In this document: piece after piece, positions 45,490 through 53,858 of the stretch
How the letters are laid out: the number at the start of each line of letters is the position of its first letter
How positions within the stretch are numbered: position 1 is the first letter of the stretch
Source of the DNA: Leucobacter salsicius M1-8
GTDB taxonomy: Bacteria > Actinomycetota > Actinomycetes > Actinomycetales > Microbacteriaceae
Direction of reading: 5' to 3'
Assembly: GCF_000350525.1 (NCBI RefSeq)
Contig: NZ_AOCN01000010.1
Span: forward strand, 1 to 64,000
Length of the DNA stretch: 64,000 bases
Notes under the pieces: model-generated
The model's input: only the letters and a program-made list of their open reading frames with translations
What the model was told of the DNA's origin: nothing
Database searches by the model: none
Translations under genes and position numbers: made by a program

Positions 45490-46572
45490 GTGGCACAGTC
45501 ACTGCCCCCGATTCGCGTGCTCCCGTCGACCGGGCGCGCACCGGCAGCCCTCGACCTGCGCGACGTCCGTGACCGCCCACTGCGCGACCTGCGCATCTCG
45601 GTCACCGACCGCTGCAACTTTCGCTGCGTCTACTGCATGCCCAAGGAGATCTTCGGCCGCGACTTTCAATTTCGCGAGCGCGACGAGCTTCTCACGTTTG
45701 AGGAGATCGAGCGGCTCGCGCGCATCGCGGTCGGGCTCGGAGTGCGCAAGCTCCGGATCACGGGCGGTGAGCCCCTGCTGCGCCGCGGAATCGAGGATCT
45801 GGTGGCTCGGCTTGCGGCGATTCGCACGCCATCGGGCGAGGCCGTCGATCTCGCCCTCACTACGAACGGTTCGGCGCTGCCGGTGAAGGCCGCGGCGCTT
45901 GCAGCGGCTGGGCTGCAGCGCGTCACGATCTCGCTCGATTCACTGATCGAGGAACGATTCCAGGCGATTAACGACGTGAAGTTTCCCGTGAAACGTGTGC
46001 TCGCGGCGATCGATGCGGCGGCTGAGGCCGGGCTCGGGCCAGTGAAGATCAACACCGTTCTAAAGCGCGGCGTCAACGACGACGAAATCCTCGATCTCGC
46101 CGAGCACTTTCGCGGCACCGGTCACATCCTGCGATTCATCGAGTTCATGGACGTCGGTGCCACCAACGGATGGCTGCTCGATGACGTCGTACCGTCGGCC
46201 GAGGTCGTACGCCGAATCAGCGAGCGGTACCCGCTCGAGCCCGCCGCCCCGACTCACCCGGGCGAGACGGCGAAGCGCTGGAAGTATGTCGACGGCGCCG
46301 GCGAGATCGGCGTCATCTCGAGCGTCACCGGGGCCTTCTGCGGCGACTGCTCACGGGCCCGGGTGTCGGCGGAGGGGCAGCTGTATACCTGCCTCTTCGC
46401 GTCGTCGGGGCTCGACCTGCGCGAGCTGCTGCGCGGCGACGCAGGCGACGAGGAACTCTCGGGCATCCTCGCCCAACACTGGGGCCTGCGCGACGACAAC
46501 TACTCTGAGATTCGCGCGGCCCTCACCCCCGGCAGCCGCAAACGCATCGAGATGTCATACATCGGCGGGTAG
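45490..46572 (+). CDS. moaA: GTP 3',8-cyclase (molybdenum cofactor step 1)
   Basis: GTG 45490 is supported by GAGGAGG 7 bp upstream and gives 360 residues. The radical-SAM cluster C-N-F-R-C-V-Y-C lies near residues 37-44, the G-G-E-P-L motif near 90, and the C-terminal second cluster F-C-G-D-C-x-R-A-R plus T-C-L-F near 285-310. The conserved terminal Gly-Gly is present. It converts GTP to the cyclic precursor that MoaC turns into cPMP. It is divergent from glsA. Confidence 0.96.
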   Translation: MAQSLPPIRVLPSTGRAPAALDLRDVRDRPLRDLRISVTDRCNFRCVYCMPKEIFGRDFQFRERDELLTFEEIERLARIAVGLGVRKLRITGGEPLLRRGIEDLVARLAAIRTPSGEAVDLALTTNGSALPVKAAALAAAGLQRVTISLDSLIEERFQAINDVKFPVKRVLAAIDAAAEAGLGPVKINTVLKRGVNDDEILDLAEHFRGTGHILRFIEFMDVGATNGWLLDDVVPSAEVVRRISERYPLEPAAPTHPGETAKRWKYVDGAGEIGVISSVTGAFCGDCSRARVSAEGQLYTCLFASSGLDLRELLRGDAGDEELSGILAQHWGLRDDNYSEIRAALTPGSRKRIEMSYIGG

Positions 46573-46598
46573 TCGGGGGCGGCCGATAGGCTGCGGGC

Positions 46599-47210
46599 AT
46601 GGCTATTGGCAGGGGCGGCGCACCCATTTTCGAGCACACCATTTCAGGCGAGGACTGGTACGCCCGAGAACTCGACGGCGTCACCTACGAGCGCACCCTG
46701 TTTCGCGGTGTCGACATGACCGAGGTGCAGCTGCACGGCGCCACCTTCGCGGAGTGCACGTTTCGCGACGTCAAGTTCAATGCCGCCCAGCTGCAAGACA
46801 CCGCGTTCATTCGCTGCACCTTCGTTGGTTGCAATTTCTTTGACACCCATTTCGCCGACACCAAGGTGATGGGCGGCAGTTTCGACGAGTGTGAGTTTGC
46901 GCTGCTGCGCGTTGAAGGCGGCGACTGGTCGTTGTGCGATCTCGCAAGCGCAGACCTGTCGCGGGCCACCTTTCGCGGAGTGCGGTTGCGCGAGGTCGAC
47001 TTCACCCGGCTGCGCGGTGCGAAGTCAGTGTTCGAGGGCTGCGACCTTAGCTCAGCGATCACCGTCGGCGCTGACTTTGCGGGTGCCACCCTGGTCGGTA
47101 GCATCCTCGACGGCATCAACCCGCGCGAGACCTCGTTGCGCGGCACCCTCATTGACGCCCGTCAGGCGGTCACGATCGCCGAAGCAATGGGCGCGCAGGT
47201 GATCGGCTAG
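46599..47210 (+). CDS. Pentapeptide-repeat protein
   Basis: The 203-residue protein consists almost wholly of pentapeptide repeats A-[DN/TF]-[LF]-x-x (for example C-T-F-R-D, C-N-F-F-D, A-D-L-S-R, A-T-F-R-G, A-D-F-A-G). These should form a right-handed quadrilateral beta-helix. Qnr/MfpA-type members mimic DNA and protect gyrase from fluoroquinolones, but most family members have unknown roles. It lies 26 bp after moaA on the same strand and may be co-transcribed; moaE is convergent. Confidence 0.88.
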   Translation: MAIGRGGAPIFEHTISGEDWYARELDGVTYERTLFRGVDMTEVQLHGATFAECTFRDVKFNAAQLQDTAFIRCTFVGCNFFDTHFADTKVMGGSFDECEFALLRVEGGDWSLCDLASADLSRATFRGVRLREVDFTRLRGAKSVFEGCDLSSAITVGADFAGATLVGSILDGINPRETSLRGTLIDARQAVTIAEAMGAQVIG

Positions 47211-47212
47211 CC

Positions 47213-47626
47213 CTAGAGACCGACCCACTCCGAGGATCCGGCGGTGAAGTGCTGCCGCTTCCAGATCGGCACCTCGTGCTTGATACGCTCGACGAGCCGT
47301 TCGATCGCCTCGAACGCCTCGCGACGGTGCGCCGAGGCGGCGGCCGCCACGAGCGCCGCATCGCCGATGCCGAGCGCGCCGACGCGGTGCACGGCGGCGA
47401 GGCGAATCCCCGTGCGTTCGTGTTCCTCGGCGACGAGCTGTGCGAGAAACGTTTCGGCGTCGGGATGGTATGAGTAGTCGAGCGCGGTCACCGATTCACC
47501 GCCGTCGTGGTTGCGAATGATGCCGTGAAACATGACGACAGCGCCCGCGTCGGGGCCGTCGACTGCGGCCCGCACGGCGGCCTCGTCGATTGCCTCGTCG
47601 GTGACCCTGGCCAGCTGCTCGCTCAT
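47213..47626 (-). CDS. moaE: Molybdopterin synthase catalytic subunit
   Basis: The 137-residue protein has the MoaE landmarks G-A-V-V-M-F-H-G-I-I-R-N-H-D-G-G near residues 28-43 and R-I-K-H-E-V-P-I-W-K-R-Q-H-F near 113-126, including the two catalytic Lys. With thiocarboxylated MoaD it sulfurates cPMP to molybdopterin. It overlaps the moeB stop by 4 bp. Confidence 0.95.
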   Translation of the reverse strand: MSEQLARVTDEAIDEAAVRAAVDGPDAGAVVMFHGIIRNHDGGESVTALDYSYHPDAETFLAQLVAEEHERTGIRLAAVHRVGALGIGDAALVAAAASAHRREAFEAIERLVERIKHEVPIWKRQHFTAGSSEWVGL

Positions 47627-48834
47627 GCGTTCCTCTCGATCAGTTCTGGTGCGACCTGCGCAAACTCGAAGATACCGCCCGTGACTACCCGCGCCTGCAC
47701 ACCGCCGCGGGCGAGCAGGCGGGCCGCGCGCACGGAGCGCTGGTCGCTCGCGCAGTGCACGACCAGAGAGGCACCCGCCGCGCCGACGAGGGCCGCGAGG
47801 CTCTCGGGCAGGGGCGATCCGGATCCCACTGCCGCCTCGATATCGGCGAGCGGTATGCTCCGGGATCCCGCGATGCGCTGCTCGCCGCGCTCCTCGGCGG
47901 TGCGCACGTCGATCAGCCCGGGGGCCTCCCCCGCCCGCAAGAGGCGCGCGAGCTCGCGCGCCTCGATGCGCTCGGGTTCAGCGTCGGGCCCGGCGCAGAA
48001 GAGCTCGTAGTCGATGAGCTCAGTCACGGCCGCGGCCTGCGGGTCGCGCGCGTATTTGATCTCGCGGGTGCGGGCAGCGAGTGCGTCATAGACCAGCACG
48101 CGGCCGATGAGCAGCGCGCCCACCCCGGTGATGACTTTGAGGGCTTCAGTGGCGAGCAGCGACCCGATAGTGCCGCAGAGTCCGGGCAGCACGCCGCCGA
48201 CCGCGCAGCTGGGCACCGTGCCCGGCTCTGGGGGCGACGGGAAGAGGTCGCGGTAGCCGGGGCCGTACTCGTGCCAGGCGACGCCCACCTGCCCGTGATG
48301 CTGCAGGATCGCGCCCCAGATGAGCGGGATTCCCGTGAGCTGCGCCGCATCGTTCACCAGATAGCGCGTGGCAAAGTTGTCGCTGCCGTCAATCACGAGG
48401 TCGTAATTCTTGAAGATCTCAAGGGCGTTGTCTGAGGTGAGGCGTAGCGTGTGGGTCACGACATGCACCCCGGGGTCGAGGCGGTGTGCGGCCTCCGAGA
48501 GGGAGTCGGTCTTGGTGCGGCCGAGATTGGCGGTCGCGTGCGACACCTGGCGATGCAGATTGGAGAGCTCCACGACATCATCATCGAGAATGCCGATCAT
48601 GCCGGCCCCCGACCCGACACCGGCGCCCACGAGGTAGGGCACGCTTGCGCTACCGAGCCCGCCCGCGCCGATCACGAGTACGCGCGCATTCGCGAGCCTG
48701 CGCTGCGATTCTTCGCTGAACTCTGGCAGCGTGAGCTGCCGTTCGGCCCGGGCCCGCTGCTCGGGCGTGAGCACTGAGCCCAGTTCGACAGCGGGGCCCG
48801 GCTCTCGCCCCCCAGGGTGCAGTCGTTCGGTCAT
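47623..48834 (-). CDS. moeB: MoaD-adenylating enzyme with C-terminal rhodanese domain
   Basis: The 403-residue product joins a ThiF/MoeB/UBA-type adenylyltransferase to a rhodanese domain. The adenylyltransferase part has G-A-G-G-L-G-S near residue 56, D-D-D-V-V-E-L-S-N-L-H-R-Q and the catalytic-loop P-S-C-A-V-G-G-V. The rhodanese domain (about 295-400) has active-site loop C-A-S-D-Q-R-S. It activates the C-terminal Gly of MoaD and probably passes sulfur to it. The CxxC zinc pairs of E. coli MoeB are not visible. It is translationally coupled to moaE. Confidence 0.92.
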   Translation of the reverse strand: MTERLHPGGREPGPAVELGSVLTPEQRARAERQLTLPEFSEESQRRLANARVLVIGAGGLGSASVPYLVGAGVGSGAGMIGILDDDVVELSNLHRQVSHATANLGRTKTDSLSEAAHRLDPGVHVVTHTLRLTSDNALEIFKNYDLVIDGSDNFATRYLVNDAAQLTGIPLIWGAILQHHGQVGVAWHEYGPGYRDLFPSPPEPGTVPSCAVGGVLPGLCGTIGSLLATEALKVITGVGALLIGRVLVYDALAARTREIKYARDPQAAAVTELIDYELFCAGPDAEPERIEARELARLLRAGEAPGLIDVRTAEERGEQRIAGSRSIPLADIEAAVGSGSPLPESLAALVGAAGASLVVHCASDQRSVRAARLLARGGVQARVVTGGIFEFAQVAPELIERNA

Positions 48835-48947
48835 ACCTTGGATCCTACGCGGGGTTCTGCGTAGCCGTGCGATGGGCGGCCGTGCTTAATCTTCTGGGCT
48901 CGGCCCGGCACGGAATGAGTGTCACGGGCACCGGGTAGCATGGCCAC

Positions 48948-49190
48948 ATGTCGCAAATCACTGTTCGATACTTTGCGGCCGCGGCCGAAGCGGCCGGGCT
49001 TGAAGAAGAGCCCTGGGTTGCCGAGACGCTGGCTCAGTTGCGGGGGGACCTGACCGAGAAGTACGGCGAGGAGATGGCGCGTGTGATGCGCGCCGGCAGC
49101 TTCCTCGTCGACGGAATCGTGCGCAAGGACGACGGACCGATCGCGAGCGGCATCACAGTCGACGTCCTCCCCCCGTTCGCCGGAGGGTAG
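48948..49190 (+). CDS. moaD: Molybdopterin synthase sulfur-carrier subunit
   Basis: An 80-residue beta-grasp protein starting V-R-Y-F-A-A-A-A-E and ending V-L-P-P-F-A-G-G, with the essential terminal Gly-Gly that MoeB adenylates and sulfurates. It is divergent from moeB (113 bp) and heads a rightward operon with moeA2, moaC and mogA. Confidence 0.94.
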   Translation: MSQITVRYFAAAAEAAGLEEEPWVAETLAQLRGDLTEKYGEEMARVMRAGSFLVDGIVRKDDGPIASGITVDVLPPFAGG

Positions 49191-49196
49191 AGAACC

Positions 49197-50519
49197 ATGA
49201 CCTGCACGCTCGACACACATCGCGCCGAAATCGCCGATCTCCTCACACCATTGCTGGCGCACGTGCGCGAGAACGCCGCCGAAACACTGCGGCTCTCAGA
49301 CCCCCAGTTGACGATGCGGGTCGCCGCCCGCGATGTGACTGCGAGGATCCCCATCCCCGCGTTCACCAATTCCCAAATGGACGGCTACGCGGTGCGCGCG
49401 ATCGATCTCACGCACGCCTCCGAGACAAACCCGGTGACCCTGCCACTCGGGTACGCGGCAGCCGCCGGCGACCCTCAGCTCTGGCACGCCCCGGGCACCG
49501 CCACCCCCGTCATGACCGGGGCTCCCGTACCCCACGGTGCCGACACGATCGTGCCCGTCGAGGCCTCGACTGCCGGCGAGTTTCCGCCCCTTACTCGCGC
49601 TCCGCACGATCCGGAATCACCGCACGAACCTGGCTCCAAGCAACCCGTGACCGCACCGCTTCAGGCGGCCCCCGCTGGCACCGCCACGTTCACGGCGCCC
49701 AGCCCCGTCGGCCGCTTCGTGCGGGTCGCGGGCGAGGATCTCGCCCGCGGGGCCCTCGTAGCGGCCGCGGGCGCAGCGTTGACGCCCACCCGCATTGGCG
49801 CGCTCGCGGCGAGCGGGGTGACACAGGTGGCGGTACGCCGCAGGCTGCGCGTGCTCATTTGCGCGACGGGCGATGAGCTCGCCCAGCCCGGGGAAGAACG
49901 CAACGCGTCGCACATTCCCGATGCGAACGGCCCGATGCTGGCGGCTCTGCTGCGCCAGTACGGCGCCGAGGTCGAGCACACCGTCATTCCCGACAACCCG
50001 CGGCTGCTCGCCGATCGGCTTCGTGTGCATGCTGGGCTCGCCGACCTGATCGTCACGATGGGTGGCATCAGCATGGGGGCGTTCGAGGTCGTGCGCGAGG
50101 CCCTCACCCCGCTCGGCGGCACGTTCCACTCGGTTGCGTTGCAGCCGGGCGGCCCGCAGGGCTTTGCGAGCATTCGCATGGCGGGCGTCCCCGACACCCC
50201 GGTGCTGTGTTTTCCAGGCAACCCGGTCAGCTCGTTCCTCTCGGCCGAGCTCTTCCTCGCGCCCATCCTGCGCGCGTTCGCCGGGCTCCCCGACCCGGCT
50301 CCACGCCCGCACGCCCTCGCGCACGACGTCGAGTCCCCCGCCGCGAAGCACCAGGTGCGCCGCGGGGTGCTGACCGCAGAGGGCACCGTGCGCGTGCTGG
50401 CCCCCGGCTCCCACCTGGTTCACGACCTCGCGAGCGCCGACGTGCTCGTACAGATTCCCGTCGGGGTCAGCCACCTCGCTGCCGGCACCCTCGTAGAAAC
50501 CTGGAGCTTTGATGACTGA
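49197..50519 (+). CDS. moeA: Molybdopterin molybdotransferase (second paralogue)
   Basis: The 440-residue MoeA has Q-M-D-G-Y-A-V-R-A near residue 59, [12 protein letters not shown] near 104, the [12 protein letters not shown] domain near 286, and F-P-G-N-P-V-S-S-F near 338. An insert rich in Pro/His/Ala (about 130-165) is not in the other copy. Only about 7 bp separate it from moaD. Two MoeA copies often serve different metals or enzymes. The overlap with moaC implies coupling. Confidence 0.92.
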   Translation: MTCTLDTHRAEIADLLTPLLAHVRENAAETLRLSDPQLTMRVAARDVTARIPIPAFTNSQMDGYAVRAIDLTHASETNPVTLPLGYAAAAGDPQLWHAPGTATPVMTGAPVPHGADTIVPVEASTAGEFPPLTRAPHDPESPHEPGSKQPVTAPLQAAPAGTATFTAPSPVGRFVRVAGEDLARGALVAAAGAALTPTRIGALAASGVTQVAVRRRLRVLICATGDELAQPGEERNASHIPDANGPMLAALLRQYGAEVEHTVIPDNPRLLADRLRVHAGLADLIVTMGGISMGAFEVVREALTPLGGTFHSVALQPGGPQGFASIRMAGVPDTPVLCFPGNPVSSFLSAELFLAPILRAFAGLPDPAPRPHALAHDVESPAAKHQVRRGVLTAEGTVRVLAPGSHLVHDLASADVLVQIPVGVSHLAAGTLVETWSFDD

Positions 50520-51021
50520 CCAATCCCCCCAGCCAGCCAGCCCGCCGCGCCTTACCCACATTCGCGAAGACGGCAGCGCCCAGATGGTGGACGTCAGCGA
50601 CAAGGCCGTCACCAAGCGCACCGCGACAGCCGAGGCGTACTTCGTCTCGCGCTCAGACGTCATTGCGCAGGTGATCGCGGGCGACCTGCCCAAGGGCGAG
50701 GCCCTCGGCACCGCTCGGGTCGCCGGCATCATGGCGGCCAAGCGCACCTGGGAGCTCGTGCCGATGTGCCACCCGCTGCCAATCTCCAAGGTCACGGTCG
50801 ACTTCGAGGCGCAGGGCGACCGCGTGCGGGTCATCGCCTCGGTCACGACGAAGGGCGTCACGGGCGTCGAGATGGAGGCCCTTACCGCCGCAAGTGTGGC
50901 CGCGCTCACCCTCTACGATATGACGAAGGCGGTCGACAAGCACGCCGAGATCACGGGCGTTCGCGTGCTCGCCAAGTCGGGCGGCAAGAGCGGCGACTGG
51001 GCCATTGACGGCGTCAACTAG
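50512..51021 (+). CDS. moaC: Cyclic pyranopterin monophosphate synthase
   Basis: ATG 50512 overlaps the moeA stop; a TTG one codon earlier is possible. The 169-residue product has [16 protein letters not shown] and K-S-G-G-K-S-G-D-W, the MoaC active-site segments. It completes cPMP formation after MoaA. Confidence 0.96.
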   Translation: MTDQSPQPASPPRLTHIREDGSAQMVDVSDKAVTKRTATAEAYFVSRSDVIAQVIAGDLPKGEALGTARVAGIMAAKRTWELVPMCHPLPISKVTVDFEAQGDRVRVIASVTTKGVTGVEMEALTAASVAALTLYDMTKAVDKHAEITGVRVLAKSGGKSGDWAIDGVN

Positions 51022-51508
51022 CCTCGGTCGCGCGGCCGTCATCGTCGCCTCAACGAGCGCCGCCGCGGGCCAGAACCCCGATCTCACGGGGCCTGAGATC
51101 GTGGCTTGGCTGCGGTCTCGGGGCTTTGCTGTGCCGGATCCGCGCATCGTCGCCGACGGCTGCCCCGTGGGCGAGGCACTGCGCGAGGAGCTCACCGCGG
51201 GCTCCCGCGTCATCATCACGACCGGCGGAACGGGGGTCTCCCCCACTGACCTCACCCCTGAGCAGACCCGGCCGTTCATCGATTCTGAGCTGCCGGGGAT
51301 AATCGAGGCGATCCGGCGCCGCGGTGAGGCCGCGACGCCGTTCGCGGTGCTCACTCGTGGGGTCGCGGGGTTCGCGGGGTCATGCTTCGTGGTGAATCTC
51401 CCGGGCTCGCGCGGAGGAGTGCGTGACGGGCTGGGCGTGCTCGAGCCGCTGCTCGGCCACCTGCTCGCGCAGCGAAGCGGCGCCGGCGGGCACGGGCCCC
51501 GCGGCTAG
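51005..51508 (+). CDS. mogA: Molybdopterin adenylyltransferase (MogA/MoaB type)
   Basis: The 167-residue product starts at TTG 51005 inside moaC (17-bp overlap). It has [11 protein letters not shown] (about residues 72-82), P-E-Q-T-R-P and L-P-G-S-R-G-G-V near the end, the family's molybdopterin-binding features. It adenylates molybdopterin before MoeA inserts molybdenum. It ends the moaD-moeA-moaC-mogA operon. Confidence 0.9.
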   Translation: MTASTSLGRAAVIVASTSAAAGQNPDLTGPEIVAWLRSRGFAVPDPRIVADGCPVGEALREELTAGSRVIITTGGTGVSPTDLTPEQTRPFIDSELPGIIEAIRRRGEAATPFAVLTRGVAGFAGSCFVVNLPGSRGGVRDGLGVLEPLLGHLLAQRSGAGGHGPRG

Positions 51509-51531
51509 CTGGTTGGAGCCCTAGCACTGCT

Positions 51532-51731
51532 TCAGAGGGTGTCTCCGGCTAGGAAGTGCCACCCCAGCCACCACCAGATCGCAATCACCGCGACCCGCAC
51601 CGTGCGGTCTTCCAACAGCCGGTCGAAAAGCTCCTCGGCGTGGCCTCGGGATGCCGCCGTCGAATGAGCAGCGCAACCGTTGCAAGCACGACGACCCCGC
51701 ACACGAAGACGGCGGCGCTGAGCAGTTTCAT
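51532..51731 (-). pseudogene. Small membrane protein (DUF6186-like), frameshifted
   Basis: ATG 51731 overlaps the upstream gene's stop (ATGA). Its frame encodes a membrane helix then I-R-R-R-H-P-E-A but stops early. The other frame continues E-E-L-F-D-R-L-L-E-D-R-T-V-R-V followed by W-W-W-L-G-W-H-F, the conserved end of DUF6186-type proteins. The switch lies near 51635-51645, so one base has been gained or lost. An intact product would be about 66 residues. It could be a sequence error. Confidence 0.6.
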
Positions 51732-52357
51732 GATCGATCACCCCGCCCGATGCCGCGGTGCAGCAGGAAAGCGCCGCCCGCCAGCCAGACGGCGACGAAG
51801 GCCGCCTTGCCCGGCCAGCCGTCCAAGAGCGGATCGATCAGATCGCTGAGCGCGTAGGCGGGTTGATCCGGCTTGAGATAGCCCAGTACGAACTGGGCGA
51901 GCTCCCAGATACACCCCGCAATCACCACCGCCGCCCACGCGAGACCCAGCTGGCGCAGGCCCTGTGTCCAACGGGGTCTGGTTTGCACATCTCCCGACGG
52001 CGAGGTCCAGGCGAACACGAGCGCCACGAGCCCCACCAGCAGCAGTGCCCCCACCATCCAGCTGCTGTGCCGGGGTAGAAGGCTCAGCCCGGCAGCAAGT
52101 GCGATGAGCAGGCCCAGTGCTGTCCCTCCGCTCGGCACGTTGCGCGCCTCGCGCCCCGGCAGCCAGGGCCCTGCGGCGGTGAGCGTCGCGGCGGCGAAGA
52201 AGAAGACGGTGTCAAACCACTGCCCGCGCATGACTTGGACCACACCGGTGAGCGTCAGCACCACCGTCCAACAGATCACGGACCAGCGGAGCTTCGGGCC
52301 GGGCCGATCGCCCCGCGGCCCGGCCGCCTGTGAGCTAACTTCGTCGACCGGGACCAC
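51728..52357 (-). CDS. Membrane protein of unknown function
   Basis: The 209-residue product starts at GTG 52357 with AGAGGAA about 7 bp upstream. Six hydrophobic segments are visible (about 25-45, 50-65, 78-95, 100-115, 135-155 and 175-200). A conserved-looking A-Y-A-L-S-D-L-I-D-P-L-L-D-G-W-P motif precedes the last one. I do not recognise the family with confidence. It is coupled to the small DUF6186-like gene. Confidence 0.65.
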   Translation of the reverse strand: MVPVDEVSSQAAGPRGDRPGPKLRWSVICWTVVLTLTGVVQVMRGQWFDTVFFFAAATLTAAGPWLPGREARNVPSGGTALGLLIALAAGLSLLPRHSSWMVGALLLVGLVALVFAWTSPSGDVQTRPRWTQGLRQLGLAWAAVVIAGCIWELAQFVLGYLKPDQPAYALSDLIDPLLDGWPGKAAFVAVWLAGGAFLLHRGIGRGDRS

Positions 52358-52382
52358 TGCGATTCCTCTCGCGGCTGGTCGG

Positions 52383-53612
52383 TTAGGCCTGCGCGACCCT
52401 CCGGCCCGCGCTCACGACTGCCACGCGGGCGGCCAAGTCCCAGAGCGCCGCTGGCTCCTCGAGCGGATTGGCGGTCAGCACGAGCGCGTCGCCGTATGCG
52501 CCTGCGCCCAGGTGGCCGAGATTCGCGTCACCAATCAGACGTGCGTTCACCTCTGTGAGCGAGCCGATCGTCTCGGCCGCGCCGACGGCGGCACACTGCA
52601 GCCGCACACCGCTCAGCTGGTCGTCCTCGAGTTCACCCATCAGGTCGCTGCCGAAGCCGACCTCGACGCCCGCCGCAAGGGCTAACTGAATGGCCTCCTG
52701 GCCCTTTGACAGCACCTCGGTGTTCTTGGCCAGTGAGATCTCGTTCAGCCCGATCTCGGCGCCGCGGCGATCCATCGCGTCATACGCGGCGAGCGTCGGC
52801 ACGAGGAAGACATCGAGCTCAGCCATGCGCTTCGCGGTTGCGGCATCAATGAGGTTGCCGTGCTCGATTGAGCGCACGCCGTTCTCGATCGAGTGTATGA
52901 CGGCCTCAGACGAATAGGCGTGCGCGGCGACGTAGCTGCGCTGGCGCCGGGCCTCGTCGGTGACGGCGCGCACCTCTTCGGCCGAGTACTGCGGCACCCG
53001 GATCGGATCGGTCAACGAGAACACCCCGCCCGAGGTCATGATCTTGATGGCGTGGGCGCCGGTGCGCAGCCGGTTGCGTACGGCAAGGCGCAGGTTATCG
53101 ACGCCATCGACGACCTCGCACATGTGGCCGTGCGAAAAGCACACGTCGACGTGCGCAGCGCGGGGATCGCCGTGGCCACCGGTCTGGCTGAGTGCGGGGC
53201 CCGTGAAGTGGTAGCGGGGCGAGGGGAACAGCCCCTGTTCGATCGCGCGGGCGAGGCCGATGTCTCCCCCGGCGACATCGCGCACCGTGGTGAAACCGCG
53301 CCGCAGTGTGGCTTCCAGCCGCCGCACCCCGTTGATCGCCGCGTAGCTGAGCGGGCCGCGTTCGTTTTCCATCCCGTCCATGCTCGTCGCGTAGGCGTGG
53401 AAGTGCGCGTCGATCAGCCCGGGCAGCACCCATTGACCCGTGGCATCGAGCGTTTCGATCGGCCCGGGGTGTGCTGAGTCCGTGGCAGCAGCTGCGGCGG
53501 AGCTTTCGGCACCGGCGACGCGGCCGTTGATGATGAGCACATCGCGCAGCTCGAACCCACGGTCGCCACCCGCCCAAACGTGTGCCCCGGTGATCTTGAT
53601 CGACTGTGTCAT
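52383..53612 (-). CDS. Metal-dependent amidohydrolase (imidazolonepropionase-like)
   Basis: The 409-residue enzyme has L-P-G-L-I-D-A-H-F-H (metal-binding HxH near residue 70), H-A-I-K-I-M-T-S-G-G-V (carboxylated Lys candidate near 185), H-A-Y-S-S-E-A-V, S-I-E-H-G-N and G-F-G-S-D-L, the ordered metal ligands of the amidohydrolase TIM barrel. The small N- and C-terminal beta-sandwich domain is present. Relatives act on cyclic amides or Xaa-Pro dipeptides; the substrate here is unknown. Confidence 0.85.
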   Translation of the reverse strand: MTQSIKITGAHVWAGGDRGFELRDVLIINGRVAGAESSAAAAATDSAHPGPIETLDATGQWVLPGLIDAHFHAYATSMDGMENERGPLSYAAINGVRRLEATLRRGFTTVRDVAGGDIGLARAIEQGLFPSPRYHFTGPALSQTGGHGDPRAAHVDVCFSHGHMCEVVDGVDNLRLAVRNRLRTGAHAIKIMTSGGVFSLTDPIRVPQYSAEEVRAVTDEARRQRSYVAAHAYSSEAVIHSIENGVRSIEHGNLIDAATAKRMAELDVFLVPTLAAYDAMDRRGAEIGLNEISLAKNTEVLSKGQEAIQLALAAGVEVGFGSDLMGELEDDQLSGVRLQCAAVGAAETIGSLTEVNARLIGDANLGHLGAGAYGDALVLTANPLEEPAALWDLAARVAVVSAGRRVAQA

Positions 53613-53709
53613 GCTGCTCCTTGGTCGCTGCCCACGGGTGGCGCTCTGCCCATAGTAACTGGCGGGCGGGCGTGACCAGCGGCAACGAATGGGACGGGCC
53701 GCAACGCAA

Positions 53710-53741
53710 AGATCCCCCTCTCGCAGTTGAAAGGGGGATCT
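53710..53741 (-). terminator. Hairpin between the aminotransferase and amidohydrolase genes
   Basis: The stem AGATCCCCCT / AGGGGGATCT (53710-53719 / 53732-53741) has a 12-nt loop. On the minus strand TTTGCGTTG follows. It probably ends transcription from the aminotransferase gene. Confidence 0.7.
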
Positions 53742-53824
53742 TCACTCACTCACCACAGTGACCGGGGTAGACCCCGGGGCGCGCACCACACGCGCCACCC
53801 GGGCCAGAAGCCCGGGAGTCTAAG

Positions 53825-53849
53825 CGAGGCCGCCACGCAGGCGGCCTCG
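53825..53849. terminator. GC hairpin right after the aminotransferase stop codon
   Basis: A perfect 10-bp stem CGAGGCCGCC / GGCGGCCTCG with a 5-nt loop lies 10 bp after the stop on the minus strand. There is no T-run, so it may be a pause or mRNA-protecting element. Confidence 0.5.
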
Positions 53850-53858
53850 CGTCACAGC

